Origin: Myxococcales bacterium
GTDB taxonomy: Bacteria; Myxococcota_A; UBA9160; SMWR01
DNA: 46,461 nucleotides
Assembly (NCBI GenBank): GCA_013215605.1
Contig: JABSQW010000002.1
Location: forward strand, 1-46,461
Reading direction: 5' to 3'
Positions 16,935-26,351 of the stretch are shown in pieces. Numbering within the stretch: the stretch's first letter is position 1; the number at the start of each line of letters is the position of its first letter. The translations under genes were made by a program, and so were the position numbers. Below the pieces are notes generated by a model. The model did no database searches. It was not told the DNA's origin and saw only the letters and a program-made list of their open reading frames with translations.

Positions 16935-17855
16935 ATGGCAAGAGCGCCCGAACGCACGCGCGTCTACCAGAATCACCACTTCGACAGCACCCGCTGGGAC
17001 TACTTCGAGGCGCGCGAGGACGACATCATCATCGCGACGTCCTACAAGGCCGGGACGACCTGGGCGCAGGCGATCGTCGCGCACCTGATCTTTCGAGACG
17101 GAGATCTGCCGCAAAGCGTCTCGGAGATGTCGCCGTGGCTCGACATGCGAACGTTCCCGCTCGAGGTCAGGTTGAAGAATCTCGAAGCACAGACCCACCG
17201 GCGCTTCATCAAGACCCACCTGCCTCTCGACGGACTACCGTACGACCCGCGTCTCAAGTACCTCTACGTGTCGCGCGATGCGCGCGACGTGTTCATGTCG
17301 CTCTGGAACCACTACACGAACCATACCGACGACATCTTCCGCGAGGTGAACGAGACACCGGGGCGCGTGGGTGATGAGTTCCCGCGGCCTCCGGATGACA
17401 TCCACGAGTTCTGGCACGGCTGGATGACGCGCGGCTGGTTCGACGGGGAGAGCGACGGGTGGCCCTACTGGTCGCATCTCTACAACGTGCAGTCGTGGTG
17501 GGACTACCGTGAGCTTTCGAACATCCAACTGATCCACTTCGCGGACATGATCGAGGACACGGAGCGCGAGGTGCGACGCATCGCGGAGTTCCTCGAGATA
17601 CCCGTTTCATCGACGGCGTGTTCCGGCATCGTCGAGGCCGTGTCCTTTGCAGCGATGAAGCGTCAAGGCGAGCGCTACGCGCCCACGGGGGGCGACGCCT
17701 GGAAGGGCGGCGCGCAGACCTTCCTCCACCGGGGAACGAACGGGCGCTGGCGCGACGTCCTCTCGGACGAGGAACTCGTCCTCTACGACATGGCCTGTCG
17801 ACGCACGCTCACTCCGGAGTGTCGACATTGGCTGGAGAACGGCGGAACGCCGTAG
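16935..17855 (+). CDS. PAPS-dependent sulfotransferase
   Basis: 306 residues, the size and layout of cytosolic-type Sulfotransfer_1 enzymes. The 5'-phosphosulfate loop is SYKAGTTW at residues 36-43. The catalytic His lies in FIKTHLPLDG (His95), and the 3'-phosphate site is YVSRDARDVFMSLWNHY (Arg114, Ser122). The C-terminal KGGAQTFLHRGTNGRW is the usual GxxGxWK-like PAPS-binding segment. It would transfer sulfate from PAPS to a hydroxyl of a lipid, steroid or sugar. An in-frame ATG at 16890 would add 15 residues; I prefer 16935 because similarity begins at the RVYQNHHFDSTRWD segment. No PAPS synthesis genes are nearby. Confidence 0.85.
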   Translation: MARAPERTRVYQNHHFDSTRWDYFEAREDDIIIATSYKAGTTWAQAIVAHLIFRDGDLPQSVSEMSPWLDMRTFPLEVRLKNLEAQTHRRFIKTHLPLDGLPYDPRLKYLYVSRDARDVFMSLWNHYTNHTDDIFREVNETPGRVGDEFPRPPDDIHEFWHGWMTRGWFDGESDGWPYWSHLYNVQSWWDYRELSNIQLIHFADMIEDTEREVRRIAEFLEIPVSSTACSGIVEAVSFAAMKRQGERYAPTGGDAWKGGAQTFLHRGTNGRWRDVLSDEELVLYDMACRRTLTPECRHWLENGGTP

Positions 17856-17880
17856 CGACGGCGTGATGAACGACCGGCGG

Positions 17881-19395
17881 TCAGCCCACCTGCCGGTCGC
17901 TCCCCTCCCAGAAGGGCGCCCGCAGCTCCCTTTTCAGAACCTTCCCGGGCCCAGACTTCGGCAGCGGCTCGCTCCGCAAGTCGATGGCCTTCGGCACCTT
18001 GTAGCCACCGATGTGCTCGCGACAGAAGGCGATCAGGTCGGCGGTGTCGATACCGGCACGACCTTCGCGCGGGACGACGACCGCGTGCACCGCCTCGCCC
18101 CAACGATCGTCGGGAACACCGAAGACTGCGGCCTCGAGCACGGCGGGGTGCCGGTAGAGGACCTCCTCGACCTCCGTCGAGTAGACGTTCTCCCCGCCCG
18201 ACACGATCATGTCCTTGCTGCGATCGACCAGGTACAGATGTCCCGTGTCGTCCAGGTACCCGAGGTCGCCGCTGCGGTAGCCCGGCTCGGTCAGGACAGA
18301 CTCGGTCTGCTCCTGCTTGTTCCAGTAGCCGCGCATCACATTCGGACCGCGCACCACCACCTCGCCGACCTCCCCCTGGCTGCACTCTCTTCCGTCGTCG
18401 GCGATGACTCGGATGTCGATACCGGGGAGCGCCTGACCGCACGAACGGATCAGCGGATCGTCCACGAGATGCTGCTCGTTGCGGAGCAGGGTGACGAGGG
18501 GCGAGAGCTCAGTGGCACCGTAGACCTCGATGAGCTCTGCCGAGGGGAACGCGCTGGCGGTGCGGCGCACGACCTCGGTGGCGATCGGCGATCCCCCGTG
18601 CGCAACGGCGCGCAACGAGTCGGTCTTGCGGGGCCGCACGAGCTGCTCCTCGGCGCACCCGGCGAGCATTGCGGGAACCCCGAGAGTCACCGTTGCCCGC
18701 TCCTGTTCGATCAGGTCGAGGGCGCGCGCGGGATCGAACGTGTCGAGCAGGATCTGGCTGCCACCCGTCCAGATCGTGGAGAGAATCTGGTTGGAGCCCG
18801 CGGCGTGGAAGAGCGGAGCCATGACGAGGAAGCGGTCGTCGTGGGTCTGCGAGAACGCCGAGAGCCAGTGGAAGCAGTTCGCCACGAGGTTTCGATGAGT
18901 GAGCATCACACCCTTCGATGCACCTGTGGTGCCGCCGGTGTAGAACAGGCCGGCAAGCGATTCCTCGGTGATGCCGAGGCCGAGTTCCCGCTCGGTCGCC
19001 GATTCGAGCAGGGCGTCGTACTCGTCGGGCATCCGCACGACGGTCTCGACGGCATCGGCGAGGCGTCCGGACTCGCGGTCGGTGATCAACACCTTCGTAC
19101 CCGAGTCCTCGATCGCGTAGAGGACCTCGGGCTCCGCGTGTCTCGTGTTGAGGGGCACGGCCACGTAGCCGGCCGCGGGAACTCCTGCGTAGACCTCCAG
19201 GTAGCGGTGGCAGTTCCCGGCCAGGATCGCGACTCGATCGCCTGCGGCGAGGCCGAGCCCGTCCAGTGCACCGGCGAGCTTGCGACAACGCGCGACGAAC
19301 TCCGCGTAGGTGAAGCGGTCGTCGCGGCACACGACTGCCGTGCGGGCGTGGTTGTTGCGTTCAGCGTGGGCGAGCGGCGTGGCAAAGGTGTTCAC
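17881..19395 (-). CDS. Class I adenylate-forming acyl-CoA synthetase
   Basis: 504 residues, a two-domain AMP-binding ligase. The ATP P-loop is YTGGTTGASKGVMLTHRN (residues 152-169), the A5 motif EVYGATELSPLV, the A7 hinge region YRSGDLGYLD followed by LVDRSKDMIVSGGENVYS, and the A10 catalytic Lys is in GPGKVLKRELR (Lys485). It activates a carboxylic acid to acyl-AMP and then acyl-CoA; medium/long-chain or aromatic substrates are possible. The start is a GTG with CAGGAG five bases upstream, rejecting a longer upstream frame. Downstream of the tetR-P450 pair on the same strand with a 165-base gap, it may be in the same regulon. Confidence 0.88.
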   Translation of the reverse strand: MNTFATPLAHAERNNHARTAVVCRDDRFTYAEFVARCRKLAGALDGLGLAAGDRVAILAGNCHRYLEVYAGVPAAGYVAVPLNTRHAEPEVLYAIEDSGTKVLITDRESGRLADAVETVVRMPDEYDALLESATERELGLGITEESLAGLFYTGGTTGASKGVMLTHRNLVANCFHWLSAFSQTHDDRFLVMAPLFHAAGSNQILSTIWTGGSQILLDTFDPARALDLIEQERATVTLGVPAMLAGCAEEQLVRPRKTDSLRAVAHGGSPIATEVVRRTASAFPSAELIEVYGATELSPLVTLLRNEQHLVDDPLIRSCGQALPGIDIRVIADDGRECSQGEVGEVVVRGPNVMRGYWNKQEQTESVLTEPGYRSGDLGYLDDTGHLYLVDRSKDMIVSGGENVYSTEVEEVLYRHPAVLEAAVFGVPDDRWGEAVHAVVVPREGRAGIDTADLIAFCREHIGGYKVPKAIDLRSEPLPKSGPGKVLKRELRAPFWEGSDRQVG

Positions 19396-19560
19396 GGAGT
19401 CTCCTGAAGGATCCCCGCATCGTCTCATGCCCCGTCGAAATCCGCGACCCGAGCGCGGCGTGCAGCGCGTAGAAGCTACCGCTCCGAGCTGATCGATCGA
19501 ACGCGATCCCGCTGTGAGAGTCGGCGCCGCTGGCGGGTCGCCCCCGGGTTGGAACCTCGC

Positions 19561-20814
19561 TCAGCCAGCCTCGGCGAGCACCCGCTCCGGCGTGAAGCGA
19601 ACCTTCAACTCAGCGCAGCTGCGCACGAGCGAGGACGGCTTCAGCACGGAGCCGCCCTGCGCGTATTCCATGTTGGGCATGCGGCGCAGGATCTCGGCGA
19701 ACGCTACCCGGAGCTCCATGCGAGCGAGGTTTGCACCGAGACAGAAGTGGCTGCCGATCCCGAAGCCCAGGTGTGTGGGATTGCGTTCGATTTGAAAGCT
19801 GTTCGCGTCGTCGAAGACCGTCTCGTCGCGGTTCGCGGAGAGGTAGATCATCAACACCTTCTGGCCGGCCTCGAGCCGCTTGCCCTTGAGCTCCGTGTCC
19901 TCCAGCACGGTGCGCGTGAAGCTGCGCACGGGCGAGACGAAGCGAACGATCTCCTCGCACGCGCTGCTCAGGAGCGACGGATCGTCGATGAGCTTCTGGC
20001 ACTGGTCGGGGTTGTCGATGAAGGCCTCCATCCCGCCGGAGATCGCATTTCGCGTGGTCTCGTTGCCGGCCACCATGAGAATCACCATCAGCTTGATGAG
20101 CTCGTCGTTGGCAAGTTCCATGTGATCGGGATCGCGGTGCTCGATACGGTCCTGGCTGCTGTCGAAGGTCTTGAGCAGGCCGTCGTCCTTGGCGCCCACG
20201 AGGATGCTCGCGAGATCGTCCCGCGGTTGCTCGCGCCGCGCCTCGAGGATGGCAGTCGCATAGGTCGCATACTCGACGTACGCCTTTCCGGCCTTTGCGA
20301 GCACTTCGGGATCGCTGCTCCCCTCGCCGGAGATCATCGCATCGGACCACTCGTGGAAGCGGTCGTAATCCTCGGACGGGATGCCGATCATGGCTGCGAT
20401 GATGCGCAACGGGAGCGGCACCGCGATGTCTTCGACGAACTCGCAGTGCCCGTCCTTGACCACGTCGTCGATGACTTCCCGGGTGAGCTCGCGAAACGTC
20501 TCCTCCAGCTTTTTGACCATTCGCGGGGTGAAGCCCCTGTTGATCATCGTGCGGAGGTTCGCGTGGCGAGGCTCCGCCTCGTCGATGAGGCCGATCTTGA
20601 GCGGCTCCGGTCGCACGCCTTCTTGCGACGTGAAGATCTCCTGATGCTTCGACACGTACTCGACGTCTTCGTACTTCGTAACGATCCACAGACCGTCGGT
20701 CTCGGACCAGTAGACCGGGTCGTTCGCGCGCAGCCACGCGAACCGGGCCAGCATGTCCTCTTCGATCCAGTTCTCGGATTCCGTGTACGCAATGGCAACA
20801 TCGACATCTGACAT
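19561..20814 (-). CDS. Cytochrome P450
   Basis: 417 residues, a soluble bacterial class I P450 without a membrane anchor. Helix I has MVAGNETTRNA (residues 248-258) with the acid/Thr pair for O2 activation, helix K has EEIVR (287-291), and the heme loop is FGIGSHFCLGANLAR with Cys358 as thiolate ligand. The sequence resembles the CYP125/CYP142 and related steroid or fatty-acid/terpene hydroxylases in general pattern, but substrate is not assignable. The ATG has AGAGGA seven bases upstream. It starts 11 bases after the tetR stop, so regulator and enzyme share a transcript. No ferredoxin or ferredoxin reductase is in the window, so electron partners must be encoded elsewhere. Confidence 0.92.
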   Translation of the reverse strand: MSDVDVAIAYTESENWIEEDMLARFAWLRANDPVYWSETDGLWIVTKYEDVEYVSKHQEIFTSQEGVRPEPLKIGLIDEAEPRHANLRTMINRGFTPRMVKKLEETFRELTREVIDDVVKDGHCEFVEDIAVPLPLRIIAAMIGIPSEDYDRFHEWSDAMISGEGSSDPEVLAKAGKAYVEYATYATAILEARREQPRDDLASILVGAKDDGLLKTFDSSQDRIEHRDPDHMELANDELIKLMVILMVAGNETTRNAISGGMEAFIDNPDQCQKLIDDPSLLSSACEEIVRFVSPVRSFTRTVLEDTELKGKRLEAGQKVLMIYLSANRDETVFDDANSFQIERNPTHLGFGIGSHFCLGANLARMELRVAFAEILRRMPNMEYAQGGSVLKPSSLVRSCAELKVRFTPERVLAEAG

Positions 20815-20825
20815 GAGTGGGTCCT

Positions 20826-21485
20826 CTACGAGTCCGAAGGGCTTCGGTTGGGCGCCTCGCGAAAGAGGCGGTTGACGAATTCGATCAGGAAACGGGTTTG
20901 GCGCTCGAGCGCCTCGCTCGAGAGCAGGTCCTCGCCCTGGATCTCGCGGTACAGCGTCGCGGCGGTGAAGTACCCGACCACCACGTTGTAGAGCGAGAGC
21001 ACGACGAGGGGCACCTGGTCGGCGGGCCACACCTCCCGCATCGTGGCCGCGCGGTTGGCCTGGGAGAAAACGGGCGCGATGAACTCGCGCAGCATCCCGG
21101 TGAGGTGCGCGCCGCCGCTGAGGGTCTCGTGCTGGACGAGACGCGCGACGTTCGGGTGATCGGCGAGAGCCTTCATCGTCCCCGCGATCACGTCGTCGCT
21201 CGAAAGCTCCCCCTGGCTCTCGACCATCTTCGCCAGGAGATCGAGCACCGGGCGGATGTCGCGCTCGAGAACCGCGGAGTACAGCGCCTCTTTGCTCGCG
21301 AAGTGGTTGTAGAGGCTCGGGTTGCGGAGTCCGACCCGCGCCGCGACGTCGCGCAGCTTCGTGCCCTCGAATCCCTTCTCCGCGAAGAGCGTCTCGGCGG
21401 CGTCGAGGATGCGCTCCGCGGTGAGCTCGCCCTTGCGCCTGGGGGGACCCGGTGTAGCGGAGGGGCTGGTGGTGGCTGTGGTCAC
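20826..21485 (-). CDS. TetR/AcrR-family transcriptional regulator
   Basis: 219 residues. The N-terminal DNA-binding domain spans about residues 20-68 (ERILDAAETLFAEKGFEG, then a helix-turn-helix with VGLRNPSLYNHFASKEALY). The C-terminal two thirds are helical, the ligand and dimerisation domain. The start is a GTG with GGAG upstream in a C-rich leader. It is first in the tetR-P450 unit, and a perfect palindrome at 21535-21550, about 50 bases upstream of the start, is the natural autoregulatory operator. A hydrophobic ligand such as an acyl-CoA or the P450 substrate is a likely inducer (inference). Confidence 0.9.
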   Translation of the reverse strand: MTTATTSPSATPGPPRRKGELTAERILDAAETLFAEKGFEGTKLRDVAARVGLRNPSLYNHFASKEALYSAVLERDIRPVLDLLAKMVESQGELSSDDVIAGTMKALADHPNVARLVQHETLSGGAHLTGMLREFIAPVFSQANRAATMREVWPADQVPLVVLSLYNVVVGYFTAATLYREIQGEDLLSSEALERQTRFLIEFVNRLFREAPNRSPSDS

Positions 21486-21534
21486 CGTGGGGGGCTCCGG
21501 TGATTGGCTCGGCGTGATTCGATCGAGCTGAAAC

Positions 21535-21569
21535 GAACTAGCGCTAGTTCAACAAACGATCATTCGTTT
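21535..21569. promoter_or_regulatory. TetR operator palindrome and second dyad
   Basis: GAACTAGCGCTAGTTC at 21535-21550 is a perfect 16-bp palindrome. Four bases further is a second dyad, AAACGA-TCAT-TCGTTT (21554-21569). Both lie in the 218-base divergent region between tetR (-) and ygiQ (+), in the only AT-rich stretch there. The first fits a TetR-dimer operator controlling tetR-P450; the second may be a second site or promoter element. Confidence 0.6.
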
Positions 21570-21703
21570 TTACCTTGCGTCGGGCAGACTGTCAAGACCC
21601 CTGTGTCCTGGCGAGCGCGATACGCTCCCGACCCACCACCTGTGGCGACAGCTTGGGGGTCCTTGGGACTCCCTCCCCCTCGCCAGCGGACGGAAGCGCT
21701 CCC

Positions 21704-23704
21704 GTGACGCAGACCCGCCGGATGCATGAAGAGTTCCTGCCGATGACGCGGCGGGAGATGGACGACCTCGGCTGGGATCAGCCCGACGTGGTGTTCGTCT
21801 CCGGTGACGCCTACGTGGATCACCCGTCGTTCGCGGCGGCCATCCTCGGCCGCTGGCTCAACCACCAGGGCTTCCGGGTCGCGATTCTCGCCCAGCCCGA
21901 TTGGCACAGCGCCGACCCGTGGCGCCAACTCGGCCGCCCCCGTCTCTTCTACGGCGTGAGCGCCGGGAACATGGACTCGATGATCAACCATTACACGGCG
22001 AACAAGAAGCGCCGGAACGCCGACGCCTACTCGCCGGGGGGTCGCATCGGCCTGCGCCCCGACCGTCCCACCGCCGTCTACGCGCAGCGCTGTCGCGAGG
22101 CTTTCAAGGGCGTGCCCGTGGTTTCGGGGGGCGTCGAGGCTTCGCTTCGGCGCATCGCCCACTATGACTACTGGTCGGACAAGGTGCTCCCCAGCAACCT
22201 GTTGCCCTCGAAGGTCGACCTCCTCGCGTTCGGCATGGGCGAGGCGACGATCCTCGAGATCGCCCAGCGCCTCGACGCCGGCGAGTCGATTCGCGACCTC
22301 CGCGACATGCGCGGCGTCGCCTACCTGCTCGGAAAGAGTGAGAGCCTGCCCGACCACACGTTCGCCGAAGCCACGAACGACGGTCGAACCACCCGGCTCC
22401 CGTCATTCGAGGAGGTGAAGGGCGACAAAGTCGCCTTCGCGCGCATGACCCGCCGGTTCCACGACGAGACGAACCCGCTGAACGCGCGCCGCCTCGTACA
22501 GGCCCACGGCGACCGCCTCGCCGTGATCAATCCGCCGGGCCTCGCTCTCACCACGCAGAAGCTCGACGCAATTCACGAGCTTCCGTACACGCGCCGCCCC
22601 CACCCGCGGTACAAAGGCGAAGGCGACGCCATCCCAGCGTGGCAGACGATCCGCGATTCGGTGCAGATCATGCGCGGCTGCTTCGGTGGTTGCACGTTCT
22701 GCTCGATCACCATGCACCAGGGACGCGCGATCCAGAGCCGTTCGAAGGACTCCGTGCTGCGCGAAGTCGAGGCCATGGCGACGCGCCCGGACTTCAAGGG
22801 ACAGATCAGCGACCTCGGCGGACCGACGGCGAACATGTATCAGATGCGCTGCACGAAGCCGAAAGTCGAAGCGATCTGCCGGCGACCTTCGTGCGTACAC
22901 CCGAAGGTGTGCAAGCTCCTCGGAACCAGCCACGCGCCGCTGCTCGAGCTGATGCGAGAGAGCCGTGCCGTCGAAGGGGTGAAGAAGGTCCACATCGCCT
23001 CGGGGATCCGCATGGACCTCGCAGTCGACGAAGACGCCTATCTCGACGACCTCGCGCGACACCACGTGGGCGGGCACCTCAAGGTGGCCCCCGAGCACGC
23101 GAGCGACGCCGTGCTGAACGTCATGAAGAAGCCGAGCAGCGAGAGCTTCGAGCGCTTTGCGAAGCGCTTCCGCGCCGCGTCGAAGCGGGCGGGCAAAGAG
23201 CAGTACCTGGTCCCGTATTTCATCGCGAGTCACCCCGGCAGTGGCGTCGAGGAGATGATCGAGCTCGCCGTCTTCCTCAAGCGCGCGGGCTACCGGCCGC
23301 GACAGGTCCAGGACTTCATCCCGGCGCCGATGGACGTCGCTACCTGCATCCACTACACGGGCCTCGACCCGCACACGCTCCAGCCCGTGAAGACCGTGAA
23401 CCGCCTGCGCGACCGCCAGGTGCAGCGCGCCCTCCTGCAGTTCTTCGCACCCGAGAACTACTTCACCGTGCGCAAGGCCCTCGAGCAGGCCGGGCGCCGC
23501 GACCTCATCGGCGACACCGAGCGCTGCCTCATCCCGGCGAGCGCGCCCCAAGAGGCCATCGCGGCGCGTCGTGAACGCGCCAATCGGGACGGTCGGGAGG
23601 CCAGGAACGCCCAGGGGACCGGGCGCCCGGAGCGCGACCCGAAGGCTCCGCGGCAGCCGGGCTACCGCGCAGCGGCGCGCGAGCGGGGAAAGCGGCGCCG
23701 CTGA
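21704..23704 (+). CDS. ygiQ: YgiQ-family radical SAM protein
   Basis: 666 residues from the GTG at 21704 (GGAAG upstream); an ATG at 21722 is the alternative. The N-terminus is [20 protein letters not shown] then [10 protein letters not shown] and [13 protein letters not shown], the cobalamin-binding-like UPF0313 domain of E. coli YgiQ. The radical SAM cluster is CFGGCTFC with Cys326, Cys330 and Cys333. A conserved Cys-rich block [15 protein letters not shown] follows. The C-terminus is a basic tail ending RERGKRRR. The enzyme holds a 4Fe-4S cluster and cleaves SAM; its substrate is not established in any organism I know of. The gene stands alone, divergent from tetR. Confidence 0.93.
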   Translation: MTQTRRMHEEFLPMTRREMDDLGWDQPDVVFVSGDAYVDHPSFAAAILGRWLNHQGFRVAILAQPDWHSADPWRQLGRPRLFYGVSAGNMDSMINHYTANKKRRNADAYSPGGRIGLRPDRPTAVYAQRCREAFKGVPVVSGGVEASLRRIAHYDYWSDKVLPSNLLPSKVDLLAFGMGEATILEIAQRLDAGESIRDLRDMRGVAYLLGKSESLPDHTFAEATNDGRTTRLPSFEEVKGDKVAFARMTRRFHDETNPLNARRLVQAHGDRLAVINPPGLALTTQKLDAIHELPYTRRPHPRYKGEGDAIPAWQTIRDSVQIMRGCFGGCTFCSITMHQGRAIQSRSKDSVLREVEAMATRPDFKGQISDLGGPTANMYQMRCTKPKVEAICRRPSCVHPKVCKLLGTSHAPLLELMRESRAVEGVKKVHIASGIRMDLAVDEDAYLDDLARHHVGGHLKVAPEHASDAVLNVMKKPSSESFERFAKRFRAASKRAGKEQYLVPYFIASHPGSGVEEMIELAVFLKRAGYRPRQVQDFIPAPMDVATCIHYTGLDPHTLQPVKTVNRLRDRQVQRALLQFFAPENYFTVRKALEQAGRRDLIGDTERCLIPASAPQEAIAARRERANRDGREARNAQGTGRPERDPKAPRQPGYRAAARERGKRRR

Positions 23705-23728
23705 GACCCGCGTGCCGCTGCGAAGACA

Positions 23729-24646
23729 TCAAGCGAGCAGGCGCTTCACCTCCGCGCACTGCTCGACGGCCGCGGCATCGCTCGCCGCGTTCGGGACGAG
23801 GTGGAAGCTCCGGCAACCGGCTTCGACGTAGGGCGCAAGGAACTCGGCGACGTCCGCGGCGCTCCCGTACGGCGTGTAGCGTTCGAACTTCTCGAAACCG
23901 ATCCGGTAGAACGACTCCATGGCGGATCCGACGCGATCGCGAGCCGCGTCCCCCGTGTCGCCGAAGCCACACCACACGTAGAGGCCGTGCTCGAAGCCCG
24001 AAGCGTCGCGCCCGACGCCACTCGCGTGATCGGCGACCTCCGCGAGGATGCCCGCAAACCGCTTCGCCGAGATCCAGACGCCCAGGTAGCCGTCACCGAG
24101 CGTTCCCGCGCGACGCACGGCAGCCGCCGACCTGCCGCCGACGACGATCGGAACCCGCGGTTCCACCGCAGGCGCGATCTGCGCGGCTTCGAGGCGGTAG
24201 AACTCGCCTTCGAAATCGAACGGCTCGCCCGTCATCAGCCCGCGCAGGATCGTGAGCGCTTCGTCAGCGCGGCGGCCGCGGGTGCGCGGATCCACGCCGC
24301 ACACCTCGTACTCGTGGGGATCCTCGCCCCCCACACCGACCCCGAGCAGCAGACGCCCCGGCGCACTCGCGGCGATGCTCTGAATCTGCCGGGCGACGGT
24401 GGTGGGGTGGCGGAGCGGCAGAAGATAGACGGCGACGGCCACCTCGAGGGTGTCGTGCAGACTCGCGACCTGCGCCGCGTGGATGAGTCCGTCGAAGCCG
24501 GCGCCCACGAAGAAGCTCACGTGGTCGGACACGGTCACGTGATCCAGACCGCCGTCAGCGATCGATTCCATCACGGCCTGTCGCTCGGCGACGGTTCCCA
24601 CCTGTGTGCTGCGCGGAACTCGAATCCCCACCTTGACGTCGGTCAT
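23729..24646 (-). CDS. LLM-class flavin-dependent oxidoreductase
   Basis: 305 residues, a luciferase-like TIM barrel. Landmarks: VKVGIRVPRSTQVG at the N-terminus, ADGGLDHVTVSDHVSFFVG (around 32-50), VAVYLLPLRHPTTVARQIQS (70-90) and GRLLLGVGVGGEDPHEYEV (97-115), which resembles the F420-dependent (methylenetetrahydromethanopterin-reductase-like) branch, although FMN use cannot be excluded. The ATG at 24646 has GGAGG about ten bases upstream. It converges on ygiQ with 24 bases between stops and diverges from the YbhN-like gene. No partner gene is adjacent, so its substrate is unknown. Confidence 0.86.
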   Translation of the reverse strand: MTDVKVGIRVPRSTQVGTVAERQAVMESIADGGLDHVTVSDHVSFFVGAGFDGLIHAAQVASLHDTLEVAVAVYLLPLRHPTTVARQIQSIAASAPGRLLLGVGVGGEDPHEYEVCGVDPRTRGRRADEALTILRGLMTGEPFDFEGEFYRLEAAQIAPAVEPRVPIVVGGRSAAAVRRAGTLGDGYLGVWISAKRFAGILAEVADHASGVGRDASGFEHGLYVWCGFGDTGDAARDRVGSAMESFYRIGFEKFERYTPYGSAADVAEFLAPYVEAGCRSFHLVPNAASDAAAVEQCAEVKRLLA

Positions 24647-24706
24647 CTCGAGGCTGCCTCCCTGCGGTTCCCGCAGCATATCGCGCGGGCGCTACTCTGC
24701 TGATCG

Positions 24707-25717
24707 ATGAATCGGATGCTGCGGCGAGCACTGCTGGGAATCGGGCTCGGAGTCCTCCTCTACGCCAGCGCCGTCGTCTACCTCGACGCGCGAAAGATCG
24801 GCGCCGCCCTCGACCAATACGCGTGGCGCGCCGTCTTCGCAGCGCTCGCCCTGTCGAGCGCGAACTACTGCCTGCGCTTCCTGAAGTGGGAGCTGTGCCT
24901 CGGCTGGCTCGGGATCCGGCAACCCGGCGACGGAAACGCCCCGAATCTCACGTATTCGCGCTCCGCGCTCATCTACATCGCGGGGCTCAGCATGTCGGTA
25001 ACGCCCGGCAAGGTGGGCGAGGTGTTGCGCAGCGTGCTGCTCCGCAGCAGCGACGGCGTGTCGGGATCGCGCACCGCGCCCATCGTGGTGGCGGACCGGC
25101 TCACCGATCTCATCGCGCTCGTGGTGCTGAGTCTCGTCGGTATCGCGCAGAATCGAGACTTCCTGCCGATCGCCGTGGCGGTCCTGGCGCTCGTCGGTGG
25201 TGCGATCGTCGTGCTCGGATCTCCCCACCTGCTCCACACACTGCTCGGATTTGTCGGCCGCCTGGGGCTCTCCGCAGTGACGACGCGCGCGGAGAAGCTG
25301 GTCGACAGCAGCTCGGTGTTGCTCGCCCTGCGGCCCCTGCTCCTGCTGTCGTTCATCAGTGTCATCGGATGGGGGCTCGAGTGCCTCGGCTACTACGTGG
25401 TCCTCGAGGGATTCGCCGGCGTGGAAGCCGACATCCTCCTGTGTCTCTTCCTGTGGTCGACCACCACATTGATCGGTGCCGTGAGCTTTCTGCCCGGTGG
25501 ACTCGGCGCCACGGAGGGCTCGCTTGCCGTGCTCGCGACGCGGCTCGTCGAGGGTGTCACGGCCCCTGTCGCACTCGCGTCCACTCTGCTGATTCGCGCG
25601 TGCACGTTGTGGTTCGCAGTGGTCGTCGGCGGACTTTCGCTCGCCCTGTTTATGCGCGACCCCGCCGTTCGGCAGGCGAGCGGTAATTCTCGTATCCTGG
25701 AAACGGAGGACGCTTGA
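24707..25717 (+). CDS. YbhN/UPF0104-type integral membrane protein (LPG synthase TM-domain family)
   Basis: 336 residues with about eight hydrophobic segments. The landmark SMSVTPGKVGEVLRSVLL (residues 95-112) is the family's conserved TPGK-x-GE motif, and SFLPGGLGATEGSLAVL is the second conserved PGG-x-G-x-x-E motif. The family is the membrane half of lysylphosphatidylglycerol synthase without the transferase domain; members are linked to lipid flipping or isoprenoid/phospholipid handling. It is followed after 31 bases by a PlsC-like acyltransferase on the same strand, which supports a role in lipid metabolism. Confidence 0.85.
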   Translation: MNRMLRRALLGIGLGVLLYASAVVYLDARKIGAALDQYAWRAVFAALALSSANYCLRFLKWELCLGWLGIRQPGDGNAPNLTYSRSALIYIAGLSMSVTPGKVGEVLRSVLLRSSDGVSGSRTAPIVVADRLTDLIALVVLSLVGIAQNRDFLPIAVAVLALVGGAIVVLGSPHLLHTLLGFVGRLGLSAVTTRAEKLVDSSSVLLALRPLLLLSFISVIGWGLECLGYYVVLEGFAGVEADILLCLFLWSTTTLIGAVSFLPGGLGATEGSLAVLATRLVEGVTAPVALASTLLIRACTLWFAVVVGGLSLALFMRDPAVRQASGNSRILETEDA

Positions 25718-25748
25718 CTGCTTCGGCCGTCCCCCAGGGAGCCCATCC

Positions 25749-26351
25749 ATGGAAGATGCGAGAGAGAGTCACCTCGTTTCGAATCGCCTCACGAGATGGG
25801 CCGCGCAACGCTTTCTGCGATTCACCGGGTGGAAATCCGAGGGGAACGGGCCGGCCGCGCGCAAGTTCGTCCTGATCGCGGCGCCCCACACGACGAACTG
25901 GGATCTCATCTACATGCTGGCCATCGCCTGGGATCTCGATGTGGACATTTCGTGGATGGGCAAGCACACGATCTTCCGCTGGCCGTTCGGCGGCTTGATG
26001 AAGTACCTGGGCGGCATCCCGGTGCGACGGAACGCCCGCAAGAACGCCGTGGAGCAGATGACCGCGGTGTTCGCGAACCGCTCGACGCTCGCCCTCACGG
26101 TTCCCGCCGAAGGCACGCGTTCGTACGTCCCGCACTGGAAGTCGGGCTTCTATCACATCGCCCGTGCCGCCAACGTTCCCATCGTCCTCGGCTTCCTCGA
26201 CTACTCGCGGAAGCTCGGCGGCTTCGGCCCGGAGGTCATTCCCACCGGCAACGTCAGCGAGGACATGGACGAGATCCGCGCGTTCTATACCGCGAGCATG
26301 GCAAAGTACCCGGAGGCCTTCGGCGACGTGCGACTCAAGGAAGAGATGTAG
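25749..26351 (+). CDS. PlsC-like 1-acylglycerol-3-phosphate acyltransferase
   Basis: 200 residues. The acyltransferase H(x4)D motif is HTTNWD (His47, Asp52), and the phosphate-binding motif is PAEGTRS with EGTR at 121-124. VPIVLGFLDYSRK forms motif IV. The lack of a long N-terminal membrane helix and the HTTNWD variant place it in the compact branch of the PlsC family, some members of which act on other acyl acceptors. The ATG has AGGGAG upstream. Its last 17 bases overlap the 3' end of the convergent secreted protein gene. Confidence 0.88.
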   Translation: MEDARESHLVSNRLTRWAAQRFLRFTGWKSEGNGPAARKFVLIAAPHTTNWDLIYMLAIAWDLDVDISWMGKHTIFRWPFGGLMKYLGGIPVRRNARKNAVEQMTAVFANRSTLALTVPAEGTRSYVPHWKSGFYHIARAANVPIVLGFLDYSRKLGGFGPEVIPTGNVSEDMDEIRAFYTASMAKYPEAFGDVRLKEEM

